Shown piece after piece: positions 29,545 through 41,077 of a DNA stretch of 64,000 nucleotides. Numbering within the stretch: position 1 is the stretch's first letter; each line of letters opens with the position of its first letter. A program made the translations under genes and the position numbers. Under the pieces are notes generated by a model. The model did not search any database and was not told where the DNA came from. It saw nothing but the letters and a program-made list of their open reading frames with translations. Origin of the DNA: Asparagopsis taxiformis (Eukaryota > Rhodophyta > Florideophyceae > Bonnemaisoniales > Bonnemaisoniaceae); the NCBI GenBank assembly GCA_030407315.1, contig JALQPE010001730.1, forward strand, positions 62,001 to 126,000, in the 5' to 3' direction.

Positions 29545-31998
29545 GTGGTTCAAGTTTTATACCATGCTTGGACCGATGTGGCCTTCGCCGCAAAGTTTTC
29601 CAGCTTCGAAGAGTTGATGGCGCCGTACATCATTTTCGACAGCAGTGAGCATTGGTTTGACGTGCTCGATGAAGGTCTATTCGCACCGATGGAGCAGAAG
29701 CTAGATCTCTACCACGACAAAGCTCCCCTATCTCATCCTGATGGATATGGTGGAAAAGTAGAGATAAGAACCAGTGCGCAGCACAGTGCATTTAGGGACC
29801 TTGTGAGGAAGTTCTTCGACCGGTTGCAGTTTCTTATCGTCAACCCGGACCTGTACACCTGGCCGGAGTCCGACCGCTGGGGGGCGCTGGAAATATACTT
29901 GTCAAGCGGAAATCCGGACAAGCTGCCAGCGTACTTTGACACCCTCGACGAAGACGTTATGGCTGTCCTCCGCCCGGCACCACAAGCCGCGGACGCAGAA
30001 AAGGTCCCCAAGCCGGTTGATGACACTCCCACTCGTCGCAACACAGGAGGGAGAGGTTTGGTTCCGTCGACAAGACACACAACCAGGCTTCAACTTGGAC
30101 CTGGGAGGACCAGTCTTACTGCCCAAGGGCAGTCTCCCCCGTCACCGTCACCCCATGCGACAGAAGAGCAGGAAAGTGAAGTGCAGGCTCTCGCAGAGGA
30201 CTTTCTTTCGAAAATGAGTCAGTATTGCCGGGTGTACGACGTCCCTTTCGAAGATTTGGTCAGTGCCGACGAGAGCCGAGAACACGTGCCCATCACGGGC
30301 AACGTTCAGCTCATTCTGACTGATCCGCCCTACAATGTTCGTCGTAAGAGGAACGATTCCAACTCTTCGTACGACAGGCTAACTGCAGAAGATATGCAGG
30401 CTAGCATCGAAGTGTTTGACGAGCTGTTGCGCCCCGGTGGCCACGGCATCGTGTTCTGCTCCGTTTTGCAGTTCTACGAATGGTTCCATTACTTGGAAAC
30501 GTACAAAGGACCGCAGTCAGAAGGCCCAACCGATGCTGCTGCCAGTGATGACGGGTCGGATGAAGAAGAGGTTACGTCCATGAATTCGGACTCCGAAGCA
30601 TCGCAGCACAGTGGCGAAGAAAGTGCGGATGAGGAGGACGAGGAGGAGGAGGACGTCGTTCGGAATTCAGTTTTCTTCGTTGACGAGGTACCTCTGTTGT
30701 TTGTCCGACTACCTGGGCACCTCTATCAAATGCCGGGGCGGAAGAGGTACCAACGCATGAACATGGCAGAGGTCGCTATCCACTTCTGGAAGCGAGGTGT
30801 TCCGTTCAAGACTGGAAGCGAGATGGTGGCCTATAGGAACCACGGATACATGGACGGCACGTACCCGGCGTGGTGCAACGTCACCATCAATATGCCCGCC
30901 ATCGATTCTAATGAGATGGTGTGGCGAACAAGGAGCACAACCGGTGCTACGGTCAGAGTTCGTGCAGAGCAGAAGAGCGTCGCTCTCATGATGGAGTTGA
31001 TCAGCCAGCATTCACAGCCTGGTGATATTGTTGTCGATCCATTCTCTGGCACTTTCGCAACTGGAAAAGCAGCTATGAGCTTGCCTGAGCACCGTGTTTT
31101 CGTCGGCAGTGACATGGACAAATTGTGTGTGGCACGATCGCTTCCAAAGCTGTGTGCTCTCATGTCACGTGTAATTCTTTCAAACAACACTGACATGAGG
31201 GTCACGACAGAAGCGAAACAGAGTGCTGAGAAGTTCTTGGCGTCCCCCTCTGTCACGATGCGTACACAGAGGGAACGGAGGATCATCGAACCCCCACCTG
31301 GCCTTCCCCTGTACCAGAGGTTCCCGAAATATATTCGGCAGTACCTCTGGCAGCTGTGCCCAGAGTCGATTGCGTCGCACGAGCACATGGAAAAACCGGT
31401 ACATTATTGGCCACCTTCCCTGCGCCGCTGGCTGCAAACTGAAAACCCTCGCGTGATGCGGGCACACGATTGTGTTGCGAAAAAATTGAGCGTTCGACCA
31501 TCGCTGATTAAGCATCCAAATGCAGGAAGAGGGCTCTTCGCTGAACAGACATTTAATGTTGGCGACGAAGTATGTGCATACTACGGAACTGTTGTGTACT
31601 CTGATATGAGCAAGGAGTCGATGAGGTTCGCGTACGGAGAGGGTCACATGGCGATAACGAAGGAAACATTCTTGATGTATGCCATCAAGCTGTATGCAAC
31701 AGCGGAGGACGACGAAAACATCGAGCATCCAATTTGGATTGTTCCGGCTCCGTTCTGTTCGGCGCAGTTCATCAACGACCCGCGGTATTTGCGAGGTGAG
31801 GACACTCCGGCGGAAGACACCAGGCGGATGGCCAACGTCGAGTTTGTCGAGAACTACAGCAGCGGTTCGACGGGGAAGAAGCTCAAGGCGAAGGACCTAG
31901 AAAATCCGAAGATCATTGTAGTACGTGCAATCCGCGATATCCGTCCGGGGCAGGAGCTCTACGTTCATTATGGGACAGCGTTTAGAGCATGGAATTAG
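29545..31998 (+). CDS. DNA methyltransferase / SET fusion protein lacking ParB (copy C, 5'-truncated)
   Basis: An 817-codon open frame aligns with copy A from its residue ~350 onward (here VLYHAWTD...EELMAPYIIFDS). Motif IV DPPY is at ~260-263 and motif I DPFSGT at ~498-503. An acidic insertion of about 60 residues sits between them (SDSEAS...EEDEEEEDVV). The SET-like domain starts at ~661 (GRGLFAEQ) and has FINDPRY and GQELYVHYG. The frame opens at a GTG with a TGA twelve bases upstream, and Arg-rich sequence homologous to copy A's linker continues upstream in another frame. So the ParB half is lost and the first ATG in frame is near 29,617. The enzymatic domains look intact and may still be expressed from a new start. 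It differs much more from copy A than copy B does. Confidence 0.7.
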   Translation: MVQVLYHAWTDVAFAAKFSSFEELMAPYIIFDSSEHWFDVLDEGLFAPMEQKLDLYHDKAPLSHPDGYGGKVEIRTSAQHSAFRDLVRKFFDRLQFLIVNPDLYTWPESDRWGALEIYLSSGNPDKLPAYFDTLDEDVMAVLRPAPQAADAEKVPKPVDDTPTRRNTGGRGLVPSTRHTTRLQLGPGRTSLTAQGQSPPSPSPHATEEQESEVQALAEDFLSKMSQYCRVYDVPFEDLVSADESREHVPITGNVQLILTDPPYNVRRKRNDSNSSYDRLTAEDMQASIEVFDELLRPGGHGIVFCSVLQFYEWFHYLETYKGPQSEGPTDAAASDDGSDEEEVTSMNSDSEASQHSGEESADEEDEEEEDVVRNSVFFVDEVPLLFVRLPGHLYQMPGRKRYQRMNMAEVAIHFWKRGVPFKTGSEMVAYRNHGYMDGTYPAWCNVTINMPAIDSNEMVWRTRSTTGATVRVRAEQKSVALMMELISQHSQPGDIVVDPFSGTFATGKAAMSLPEHRVFVGSDMDKLCVARSLPKLCALMSRVILSNNTDMRVTTEAKQSAEKFLASPSVTMRTQRERRIIEPPPGLPLYQRFPKYIRQYLWQLCPESIASHEHMEKPVHYWPPSLRRWLQTENPRVMRAHDCVAKKLSVRPSLIKHPNAGRGLFAEQTFNVGDEVCAYYGTVVYSDMSKESMRFAYGEGHMAITKETFLMYAIKLYATAEDDENIEHPIWIVPAPFCSAQFINDPRYLRGEDTPAEDTRRMANVEFVENYSSGSTGKKLKAKDLENPKIIVVRAIRDIRPGQELYVHYGTAFRAWN

Positions 31999-32658
31999 GG
32001 TCACGAAAGATGTTTTCATTTCGACTACAAATAAAGCTACGTTCCAGAGTTGAAGTATATCATATAATGCAGCATGTCCAGCCACCATTAGTCCATGGTG
32101 AAACCTATTGAGCAGTACTCGCCTGTCAAAAACCAATCGTTCACACTCTAGGTGCACTTCGTCCGAGCAGTGAACCTGACTGCTTGGTTGCTGTTATGCG
32201 TGCAGATGCAAAATACAAGACCAAGTTGAAATGGACGCCCGGTGGATGTCCAGCTCAGTTGCATTGCTGTCCAGCCCAGAAATTCTACAATTCAGGGCAG
32301 AAAAAAATATTGCAAAAAACATCGATTTCAGCGGGTCGATTGTGCCGTACGGCACACCCCCATCTCAAAAACATGTTCACATGTGCATGTTTTTGAGAAT
32401 AGCCCAAATTTTAATTCAAATCAGGACGTCTTCCGGACATAGGGGTGCTCGCGGCCTAGCTCGACAGCTGTAATTGTACCTCATTAAATACTGTTGATGA
32501 CTGCCTACCGTATACAATCTGGGCTGTTGGCGTATTCTCCGGTACTTGACCTGACCTGAACGTTCATCGCAGACCGTTGTGGTTACCGACACTATACAGC
32601 AATCTTTTTTGTATCTCGTGCAACTCAATCGTTCCATCGCTTCCGGGAAGGCTTCATT
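31999..32658. other. Intergenic with palindromes
   Basis: No gene seen. TGTGCCGTACGGCACA is a perfect palindrome at 32,341-32,356. A hairpin with TCTCAAAAACATG arms follows at 32,363-32,398, directly before the next gene's leader. Confidence 0.5.
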
Positions 32659-34256
32659 ATGCCCCCGCGTATTGCGAAGAAAGCTCCAAAGCCTCCGGGC
32701 CTCCATAAAACCCGGTCAGCAGCTGCTGTATCCAGTGCCCGACAATCCCGTGCGAAGAAGCGGTCTGGTCCTACCGGAAGCATTGAACCGCGGTCCGGTA
32801 GTCGCAAGACGGACCGGCGCAGAACTGGGGATCCGCAGCGAGAAAGTGAGGAAGGAGGAACGGCGCGGAGAGAGATGGGGCTTGACCGAGGCAAGCGTGC
32901 TCGCAGGGACAGTGAACATCATGATGATGACATGATAGTGGCTCAAAACATGTTGGAATTGCGGAAGAGTGCTATGGCAAAGGTAGTTCCTCCCGGGTTG
33001 GCAGATGCGGAGGTGCTGCAGACGGAGTCCCAGCCGGGGGTTCCCGAGACACTGGAGGCTGTGACCCCCACTGCGCCAACTATGCCGAGTACATCAGCCC
33101 CAGCAGGTAATGCAGTCAGGGACCCGAGGATAGCGGCAAGGGATGTTGTTTCTGAGCAACGTTCACAGGATGCCAACTATCATCGGCGGTAAGGTGGTAC
33201 TGAGGGGAGAGAGCAGCCGGAGTGCGGGCCTCGTCACAACAGAGTGTCATTGGTGCCAAATATGCGCGTAACGCCCCCGCGACGACAGGCTATTGCCGAT
33301 GGAGGACATCATAATCCCGATAGCGTGCGAGATGGGGGGACGGTGAGGGCAGAGAGGTTGCATCCGCCGGAATCCATCGATTTAATGGCGAGTCGCATCA
33401 ATGCGCAGAAGAAGAAGATCGCGGAGCTGGAAAAAAAGTGTTTAGCCAGGACATAGCAAACAAGGCGCTCACCACGGAGATAGTTGCGTTGGAGGCTAAG
33501 GTGAAGACTCTGCAGGCGGAAAATGCCAGCCTTACTGCAATTGCGAGAACAGGTAGAATCAGTGATCACGGTGGCTGTAAGTCGAAAATACAGAAAGCCA
33601 TTCCTGTGAAATACCTTGGAGTTCTTAGGGCGGTTGAGGAAAACCTGACAAAGTGGTGCAAGAACGAGACTATGGAGCTGGACCCTATAGCGGAACAAAC
33701 GCAGAGACGTTGGACTGGACGTACCATCGAGGTAGAGCCGGTAGAAGGGGCACTTTGGAGCGAAAACGGTGTAGGATATATTGCTACCCCTCCGGGCTAT
33801 ATCATCAAGAATCTGCAGTGGTATACACCTTCGTACAGGGACGAGAGTGATCTGCTGAATGACTTGGTGCGACACGTACTGCGTCAAAGTCCGTGGTGTG
33901 ATGTGTTTTCCGATGAGGAGCAGCGTGTGTGCTGTCAAGAGGCTGTGGCGGGGAGCAAGGAATTGAAAGTGAAGGTGACGCAGAAACTGTCCGACGTGAT
34001 GAGTGCACGGAAGCGTAATGCGAGGGACAGATTGTTCGGTTCGCTGGGGTACACGAAATTAATGTCTAGATGCACGATGCTGACGACGCGAGCTGAGATG
34101 GACGAGCGAGAGGATCAAAAGCGCGAAGCGTCTGAGAAGCTTTTGAAACGGGAAAGCAACGGTGATTTGGATATGGGGAGGTGGCGAACGGCACCGTTCT
34201 CAGAGCTGCGATACAGCAAAGGCATGGTTCCTGACTGTGGAACGATAGTTCGGTGA
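32659..34256 (+). pseudogene. Coiled-coil accessory gene of the transposase locus, disrupted
   Basis: The first segment (32,659-33,192) encodes a basic, disordered N-terminus with KKAPKPPG and RGKRARRD, then an in-frame TAA. The same frame resumes (33,220-33,456) with an Ile/Lys/Glu helix. In an A7 run near 33,434 the coding frame shifts, and the coiled coil continues (VALEAKVKTLQAENASL). The C-terminal half has ENGVGYIATPPGYI and VMSARKRNARDRLFGSLGY. The last motif resembles NKSRDHVRNRFIRDLGF of the cassette CC proteins, suggesting distant kinship. Two simple breaks over 530 codons imply recent loss, or sequencing error in the homopolymer. Confidence 0.55.
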
Positions 34257-34917
34257 CGAAGTAGCTGGTACGAGCTAGTGGACACGCTGTCCTTACGAAA
34301 CGAAACGAGCAGTCCACCCGCTGGTGTTTTGACTGTATGTTAGGTAGAACGGTAGAAGGTAGAGTGGTTAGCGAGTAGACACGAGCGTCACGACGCAACA
34401 ATCCACGCGAGGATTACGTTAGCAAACGAGGTGGTACGTCACCGGAGGCGCTCTCAACCAAGCCCGGAGGCACTACACGCAATCAGCCTTACGTGCGGCG
34501 ATGGGTAGGGAGTACGCAGCTCGACGGAGACGAAGCCTCGCTAGGCAAAACGTAAACGTAAAACGTAGAAGTCAGTCGTAGACTAGAGCCGTTGCTCGTT
34601 CGATGAATTGTCCCCTTTCCCTCCCGGCACGATGCCAATACCTATATAGCCACGATGGCATCGCTTTACAGTGTAAACACTGCTCGTAACGTCCCCGAAT
34701 GGGAAAGGACCTTGTGGGTCACACGTAGGGACCCGTTGGTCCGTTGGCCGTTGCCAGTACGTTCGTTGCACACGTGTGCCGGTTGCGCGCGCGCATGCGC
34801 CAGCAATGTTCGTGCATTGCTGTCGCCGGTCGTGTCCGCCGAAATTCGAATTCCGCGGAAAACGTAAATATTTGCAATTTCGGAATTGCCACGTATACTA
34901 CACTGACAGCTTCGAAA
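34257..34917. other. Intergenic, no gene seen
   Basis: GC-richer stretch between two accessory genes. Short CpG-rich frames occur on both strands without support. Confidence 0.4.
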
Positions 34918-35615
34918 TGGAAGTGAATGGTGATGCATGGTTTAACAACCGAGTAGCTGTGAATGTGCTGGACATCTTCAGGGGTTATTCGATACGACCA
35001 GAACAAGTAATGGACATAGAGACGAGCATACTAACGCTGGCGCGCCTGGATGCTTGGCTAGTGACTACTGTGGAGTGTTTGGATGAACCGAAGGGGAAAG
35101 GAGGTGCACGGCAGAAGGAGTTTACAAGGCGGTACAGTCAATATGTGGGGGTAGCTTTTCAGCAATTAGTTGGTATGGTGGTGTACTGCATGTCTTGTCT
35201 CCAAGGCTCGCAAGCAAGGGAAGAAACGGACGTTGTCGAGAGCGAACAGCGGACTAGTGCACAGTCACGGCATGTGTTTGCAAGCCGTACTGTGACGAGA
35301 GAGGCTGTTGAAGTGTGGCAAAGCGGAGAGGGGTCTGGAATTGTTCATGTCGTTGATGATGTAAACCGTTGCTCATCACTTGTTCTAGTGTCCGAGGATT
35401 GGATTCAATCGCATATTACGTCAAACCTCGGTGCTGTAATGGATTGTGTGATTGCGCAAGGACTAATTGGCGCAGAACTTTTCGTCGTTGACCCATATGC
35501 TGGACACCTGACTGCAAACCTGAATGTCGAAATCAATGCCCCACGGTATGGGGGCATGGAGCGGCGCCATCCAGCCACTGCTGATAACGGTTTTGGCGTA
35601 ATGGAGGATGGTTGA
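34918..35615 (+). CDS. Unknown protein next to the CACTA/Plavaka-like transposase
   Basis: A 232-residue protein from the ATG at 34,918. The frame upstream is open but GC-rich and lacks a good start. It is soluble, mixed alpha/beta in character, with RQKEFTRRYSQYVGVAFQQLVGMVVY and later ELFVVDPYAGHLTANL in short conserved-looking blocks. No family is recognised. It lies tail-to-tail with the transposase gene (stops about 75 bp apart), so it is probably an accessory gene of the same element. Confidence 0.45.
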
Positions 35616-35692
35616 AATTAGTGCAGTAAATGTGACGTTGGCTAGAAGGCTTATCATGTAGTACGTTATCAATAGAGTGCTGCGATTTAGAT

Positions 35693-38600
35693 TTATTCTT
35701 CTTCATTATCATATGTGAACTGGTAATCAGTGTTGGTGTAGAAGCGGTTGAGATAGAAACGGTGGTCCGACCAGTGCATTTGTTTCGTAAATGGCTTGAC
35801 TGGAAAGTTACTTCGTACGATGTGCACGGTGCCAGATATAGTAGATGCAGGAATGAGGTCAAACCAAGGGCCACCTGCACTGTGGGATGCAGTTTCATTG
35901 CTGTCAACGGATCCGTTGTCCGGGTCCCATGTGGACCACTTTAAACACCCAAGTGATTTTTCCACAGCGGTTTTTGGGGCAAAGCAGGTCATATACTGAA
36001 CGAAAGCGAGTTCTACAGGTTGAAACAGGTTTGGAGACTGCAGGCGTACCAGTGCCAGGACGCGCCCTACCCATATGGTTCTGTAGTCATCGGCAGTTCC
36101 GGAGATGACGACAAAGGAGTACTGCGATCTCTTTGCGGGGCCGAATGATGAAGTTGCAAAGACGCACTGCTGCTTGTGCCTCGACACGTTTGTGGGGCGA
36201 AGCATGCCACTGTGCGGGTCAAAGTCGTCGGCATCTGGGACGTACCCCCCCATGACGTAGGCGGACTTTACCACGGTGACGGAAATGTCCATGTCATGTA
36301 TTGGAGGGCCTTCTACCGTGGCGCGCAGTCTAGCGAGGGTGAGGAACGCTTGTGCAGCTGTGTCACCGAGTTGCTGGAATAGCGTTATGGTGCCAGACGG
36401 GAACGAGGAGTTGTGCAGAGGCAAAAGAGTGGCAGGATCGGGCTGTCCGTCGATATCTGCAACGAGGAGGGTTGCATCGGGCAGCAGGGAGGCAAAGTCG
36501 TGCAGTGCAACGGTGAATCCGTCGCGAACGAGTACTGCACCGTCTGTGGGCGATATCATGCGTGCGTTTCCCAATGTGTTCGATGGGGTATGACCAGTTG
36601 GAGTGGCCAAGGAGAATTCCATGTGGCGAATAGTCTCTTCCATGGCTGTGGAGCGCCTTCGAGAGGTTTTCCTATAACTCTGTTTGAACAGAAGATGCGA
36701 GTGTTCGTAGGGGCCTGCATCAATGTGTTCCAGGGCGCCATATCTCTGCAAGTCACCGGGAAGATGGTCTAGAAGATGGAACTTGAAAGTTTTGAGACCT
36801 GTGGTGTGGAATGGGCCGAGGGTGGAGAGCATTGATTGTTTGAAATAGGAAATGGAGTTTTGGAGGCTTTCTAGTTCGGCGGCAGTCCAGTGCTTGATGC
36901 GACCGCGTTTCATGACCCATGCGACGAGGTCAGAGTATTGCGTGCAGATGGAAGTGAGGGGGGCTGTATCTACTTCGTCACAGCATGTGTCAATGAATGC
37001 TGCGATGAAAGGGAACACCATGTCGACATGGTGATAGTCTTTGGCTGCGAGCATGCCGCGTATGCCGTCCTACGTGAAGAGGCCGTTCAAATTGGTGCCC
37101 TTCTCACCCTTGGAGAAGTCGACATGAAGACCGGTGATGTAGTAGTCGCGTTCGATAGCGGACAGAATGCTGTTTGAGCCGGCGAGGATGGATTTTTTCA
37201 CCTTCTTGAAGGTGCGAGGTGTCCCGGAATGGGAGGCAGTGGTGGTGGTGAGGTCTGGGGAGCTGAGGCGGTGGACAATGCACTGTTCGATGAGCTTTGA
37301 GATGCCGAGGTGGAGATTGTGCAGAGGCTCGAAGGAGAAAATGTTGTACGGGTCTAGGGGACTGTTGGTGGGTAAAAGAGCGGTCGATTCGAGGACAGAG
37401 TGTTGTTCGAGGAGGGAGAGAGCTTCGAGCGGAGCAGTTGTATGCTCCTGAGCGCTCTCTTGGCGTGCAGAGCGTGTATCATCGAGGGAGCGGGGCTGGT
37501 GTGGCGCGGTGGATTCAAGTTGAGTGGCGGGGATGTAGCAGCGGTGGCAGGGATGTGTGGTGGTAGTGCTGTTGCGAGTGCATGACAGCTCTTTGGCCTC
37601 TGGAAAGTCGCAGCAATAATTGGCTAGGATGGGAAAGCATTGGCGGGCAGTTGCAGTGGATTCTGTGCAGGGGAACCCGGAAGAGAACGCGGTGGATAGG
37701 GACGAAAACACTTTTTCGAGTGCTTTATGAAGAATATCAATTTTGCGAGCGCGACTAGCAGAACTAGAGGTTGTCGGCATTTCATCACCGAACAAGGCGT
37801 TGGACGAAGGGTTAACAATGTACGGAAGATACCCGACGATGGTGAGGCCGGTACGGATGCAGTGGCGACGGAGGGGGGCGGAGAAGTTGAGCAGTGTGAC
37901 GTGTATGGGGTATGCGACGATTGCGGAGCTCTTGAGGCTTGTGCTGCTCTTGTCGGAGTACACTTGGAGGAGGCCGGCAAAGGAGGAAGGTGTGGGATCA
38001 GTTTCCTCTGCCCATACGACCTGTGGATCTTCCGAGAGCTGCACGCGCTGTCTAGTAACCTGGTGCAGCGTTTCCGCGAATTCTGTGTGTAGGGGATGAG
38101 AAAATATTGCGGTGCCGTCTGGGGCGGTCTGTGGGGAGGGGTGGAAGAGAGTATTTTGGTCGTTAGCCAGTGCTAACTGCCTGCGGAGCATGTCGACTGG
38201 GTCGCGGAGGTACAGCTGTGCCGAGTACTTACCAGTTTTGTCTGGAATGATGTGGCTCTTGTAACCTTCGGTGCGGAAATGTGTTTCGACCATGGAAGCG
38301 GTAACGTGGCGACATTCTTCTACGGTGCGAACGGCGCTGTTGAACTTTTCTAGGGAGAATTCGGGGTCTTGTAGGATGGTGATGACTTCGCTCATGCGGC
38401 CAGCGCCGGCCTTGTACTCGAGGGTTGTGAGACTGGCGGCGAGGGATTGCACGAGGAGGTCTGCGCGGGAGGGGGTTGAGGTTGGTGGCAGTGGAGCGTC
38501 ACAGGGTGAGTCGCTGGAGGAAGCACGACCAGATTCTGGGTCTGGGGAGCTGGGTTGCGGGGAATCATGGTCGCCGTTTCGAGCAGGCTCATGGGTGACG

Positions 38601-38728
38601 GCAGGGACACGAGCGTTGTTGAAATGTTGGGGAGAGGGGTTGAAACGGTAGCGACACGTTCGCTCATGCAGCGCGAGCGCATAAGCATCTACGCAGTAGT
38701 AGAAGCACCCTTCATACTTGCATTCCAT
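35693..38728 (-). pseudogene. CACTA/Plavaka-like (CMC) transposase with a single in-frame stop
   Basis: The N-terminus carries a C2HC zinc finger (C3, C8, H21, C25), followed by a Ser/Pro-rich region. The transposase body includes CHRCYIPATQLES and SFEPLHNLHLGISKLIEQ. After a single TAG at 37,070-37,072 the same frame continues through FHTTGLKTFKFHLLDHL, GPYEHSHLLFKQSYRKTSRR and on to 35,693. These motifs (HNLHLG, the late E/H-H-K-YR block) match Plavaka and related CACTA-Mirage-Chapaev transposases, which act on CACTA-type ends. The total would be ~1011 codons, a usual size. One nonsense change with both halves well preserved points to recent inactivation, readthrough or an error. It could in principle supply transposase to the CACTA-ended elements on either side. 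Confidence 0.75.
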
Positions 38729-39335
38729 GTCGAGTTTTGACGCAAAAGGGAGGATTGCGAGCTGAACAGGGGAGACTGTGCCGTCCAGATGCGACCAATT
38801 TTATTTTTGTGGTGCTTTCGAGACTTGGAATGTAACGTGTTCGTTCGTAGTTTTGTGGGTAGTAGTTTTGTGCTCATTACAGCTGACATCCCAACGGTGG
38901 AATTTAACCGAGAGTTCAATCATTTCCAATTGTTACATCACATTGCGTGCTGGCAACGTGTGCATGGAAGGACGAACGACTGCCCTGGGAGATGAATTTT
39001 CAATTAATTCATTAGTAATAATAAACTTTTTTATTTCCAAACTTCGTGGAATCTGAATGTGCTTTACAGCGGATATGCCACGGATCATGTAAGGAAAGCA
39101 AATGGATTCTCATATATATGATTATATGTTTATATTCGTTGTTCTCGATCCGGATCTCATTGTTCGGGGAATCAGAGACCATGGCTTGGGCCATACTCAA
39201 TCTCACTGCCGGCGATGATTTCGAGTATGCACAGCAAGACTTAAGCGGACGCTGAAAGCTGTCCGGTCGACGCCGCAGGCTCCACTCCGCCCTCATCACC
39301 GACTGAGATTCTTTGACCGCCTTTGCTTTGTTTAG
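38729..39335. other. 5' flank of the transposase gene, no gene seen
   Basis: A/T-rich stretch containing the presumed transposase promoter on the minus strand. No terminal repeats of the transposase's own element were recognised. Confidence 0.4.
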
Positions 39336-39337
39336 TG

Positions 39338-39418
39338 TAGAGGATGGAATGAAGTTACGTGCGCGAATCTTGATCAAGATTCGCGCACGTACCTTCGTTC
39401 CATCCTCTACCCTCTAGG
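39338..39418. repeat. ~80 bp hairpin
   Basis: Arms TAGAGGATGGAA...ACGTGCGCGAATCTTGAT and the complement meet at TTGATCAA; one arm carries single-base differences. It introduces the repeat region that follows, whose units also begin with GAGGATGGAA. Confidence 0.75.
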
Positions 39419-40460
39419 GTATCCATTGAGGGAAGCGTGGGTTTTGAGTCTGACTATTTCCGTTGATGCGATATTTTCATTTGAAGCCTGTTGACTCATG
39501 GTGTGTATTGAGCGGAGGATGGAAGAGAGGTACGTGAAGTTTTGAAAGTATGCTGCGAGGGAAGGTTGGTTTTGAGTCTGACTGTTTTGGTTCATTCCGA
39601 TGTTGTGTAGATGATGCAGGAATTTTGATGACGGAAGGTAAGTTTCATTGAGTGCCAAGACTTGTTTTGCGAAGATATGGACTGCTGACTATGATTATTA
39701 TTCATTGCAAGGTTCTTGGATCATGGTTTGTATTGTGTGTAGGATGGATGAGAGGTACATTTGCGAGTTCTCAGGGTATGTAGCGAGGGAAACGTTGGTT
39801 TTCAATCTGACTGTTGCGATTGATTCCGATGTTGCGTAGGTGATGGAGGAATAGTGATGACGGAAGGTAAGTCACATTGGGCGCCCAGACCGGTTGTGCG
39901 AAGATGCGGAATGCTGACTACTTTTCTTGGCTACACGATTACGTGACTTATGGTTTTTATTGTGTGCAGGATGGAACGGGTAAGGTAAGTGTGCGAGTTT
40001 TGAAAGTAAGCAGCGAGGGAAGGTTGATTTTGAGTCTGACTATTTCCGTTGATGCGATATTTTTCATTGGAAGCCTATTGAGTCATGGTGTGTATTGTGT
40101 GGAGCGAAGGTAAGTGTGCGAGTTTTGAAAGTAAGCAGCGAGGGAAGGTTGGTTTCGGGTCTGACTGTTGTGGTTGATTCCGATGTTGTGTAGATGATGC
40201 AGGAATGTTGACGACGGAAGGTAAGTTTCACTGAGCACCAAGACTTGTTTTGCGAAGATATGGACTGCTGACTTTGATTATTCATTGCAATGTTTTTGGA
40301 TCATGGTTTGTATTTTGTGTAGGATGGATGATTCACTCATCCTCTCGGAGAGGTAAGTAAGGGAGTTTCTAGGATATCTGTCGTGGTAAGCGTTGCTTTT
40401 GAATCTGACTGTTGGGGTTGATGTTGTGTATGTGATGCAGGAGTGGTGAAGCAGGAACGG
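39410..40460 (+). repeat. ~580 bp imperfect repeat with regularly spaced splice-site-like motifs
   Basis: TTGAGTCTGACTATTTCCG recurs at ~39,450 and ~40,030, and derived copies of GGTTGGTTTTGAGTCTGACTG lie between. Each unit has short purine-rich segments such as GATGGATGAGAG and a block ending GACGACGGAAG. They are bordered on the left by TGTGTAG or GTGCAG and on the right by GTAAGT or GTACG. The pattern looks like tiny exons between GT...AG introns. No long coding frame exists. Confidence 0.55.
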
Positions 40461-40799
40461 CAGGACTGAAGGAGAGTGAAGAAGGGATCTAGGAAGATGG
40501 GGAATGAAGCTGTGAGGTGTTTCTGGTATGTGTATATTTTGGGGCATACGATAGAAGTGAGAGTGGGTTTCAAGTCGTGTAAGATTTTGCTGACCATGTT
40601 CGTGCTTGATGTCTTGATGATTTAATGGGCCGGGGTGATTTCGAGGAAAGCGGGGATGGTATTGGGAAGGAGCGTATTTTTTGTAATCTAGGTCGTGAGG
40701 GTTCTTGAAGTATGTGCGAATGGTGGTGCATGGCGTTCGGATGGTAGGGAGAACGCGATAGTGAGGGAGATGGGTGATCGACGATATGCTGACAGGTAT

Positions 40800-40962
40800 T
40801 TTGTATTCTGGCTGGATACGTATTTCATATTCTGGCTGGATACATATTCCGTATTCTGGCTGGATACGTATTTCGTATTCTGGCCGGATACGTATTTCCT
40901 ATTCTAACCGGGTATTTTTTTCCTATTCTGACCAGATATGTATTTCCTATTCTAGAGAGACG
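40800..40962 (+). repeat. 24 bp minisatellite
   Basis: About six to seven copies of a 24 bp unit around ATTCTGGCTGGATACGTATT, degenerating toward the right. Because 24 is a multiple of three it gives a spurious repetitive reading frame. Confidence 0.8.
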
Positions 40963-41077
40963 TATAGTATACCAGCAGTTTCGTAAATGAGAGAATAAAA
41001 TACGGTCCGATATGGGCCCTGAATTTACCATCCGCTGCAATTTCTTCCCTCCCAGTTTTCGCTGATATATTGTATAC

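Noticed and set aside
40695..40986. Repetitive open frames with YFVFWLDT-like units
   Set aside because: They come from the 24 bp minisatellite, whose length is a multiple of three.
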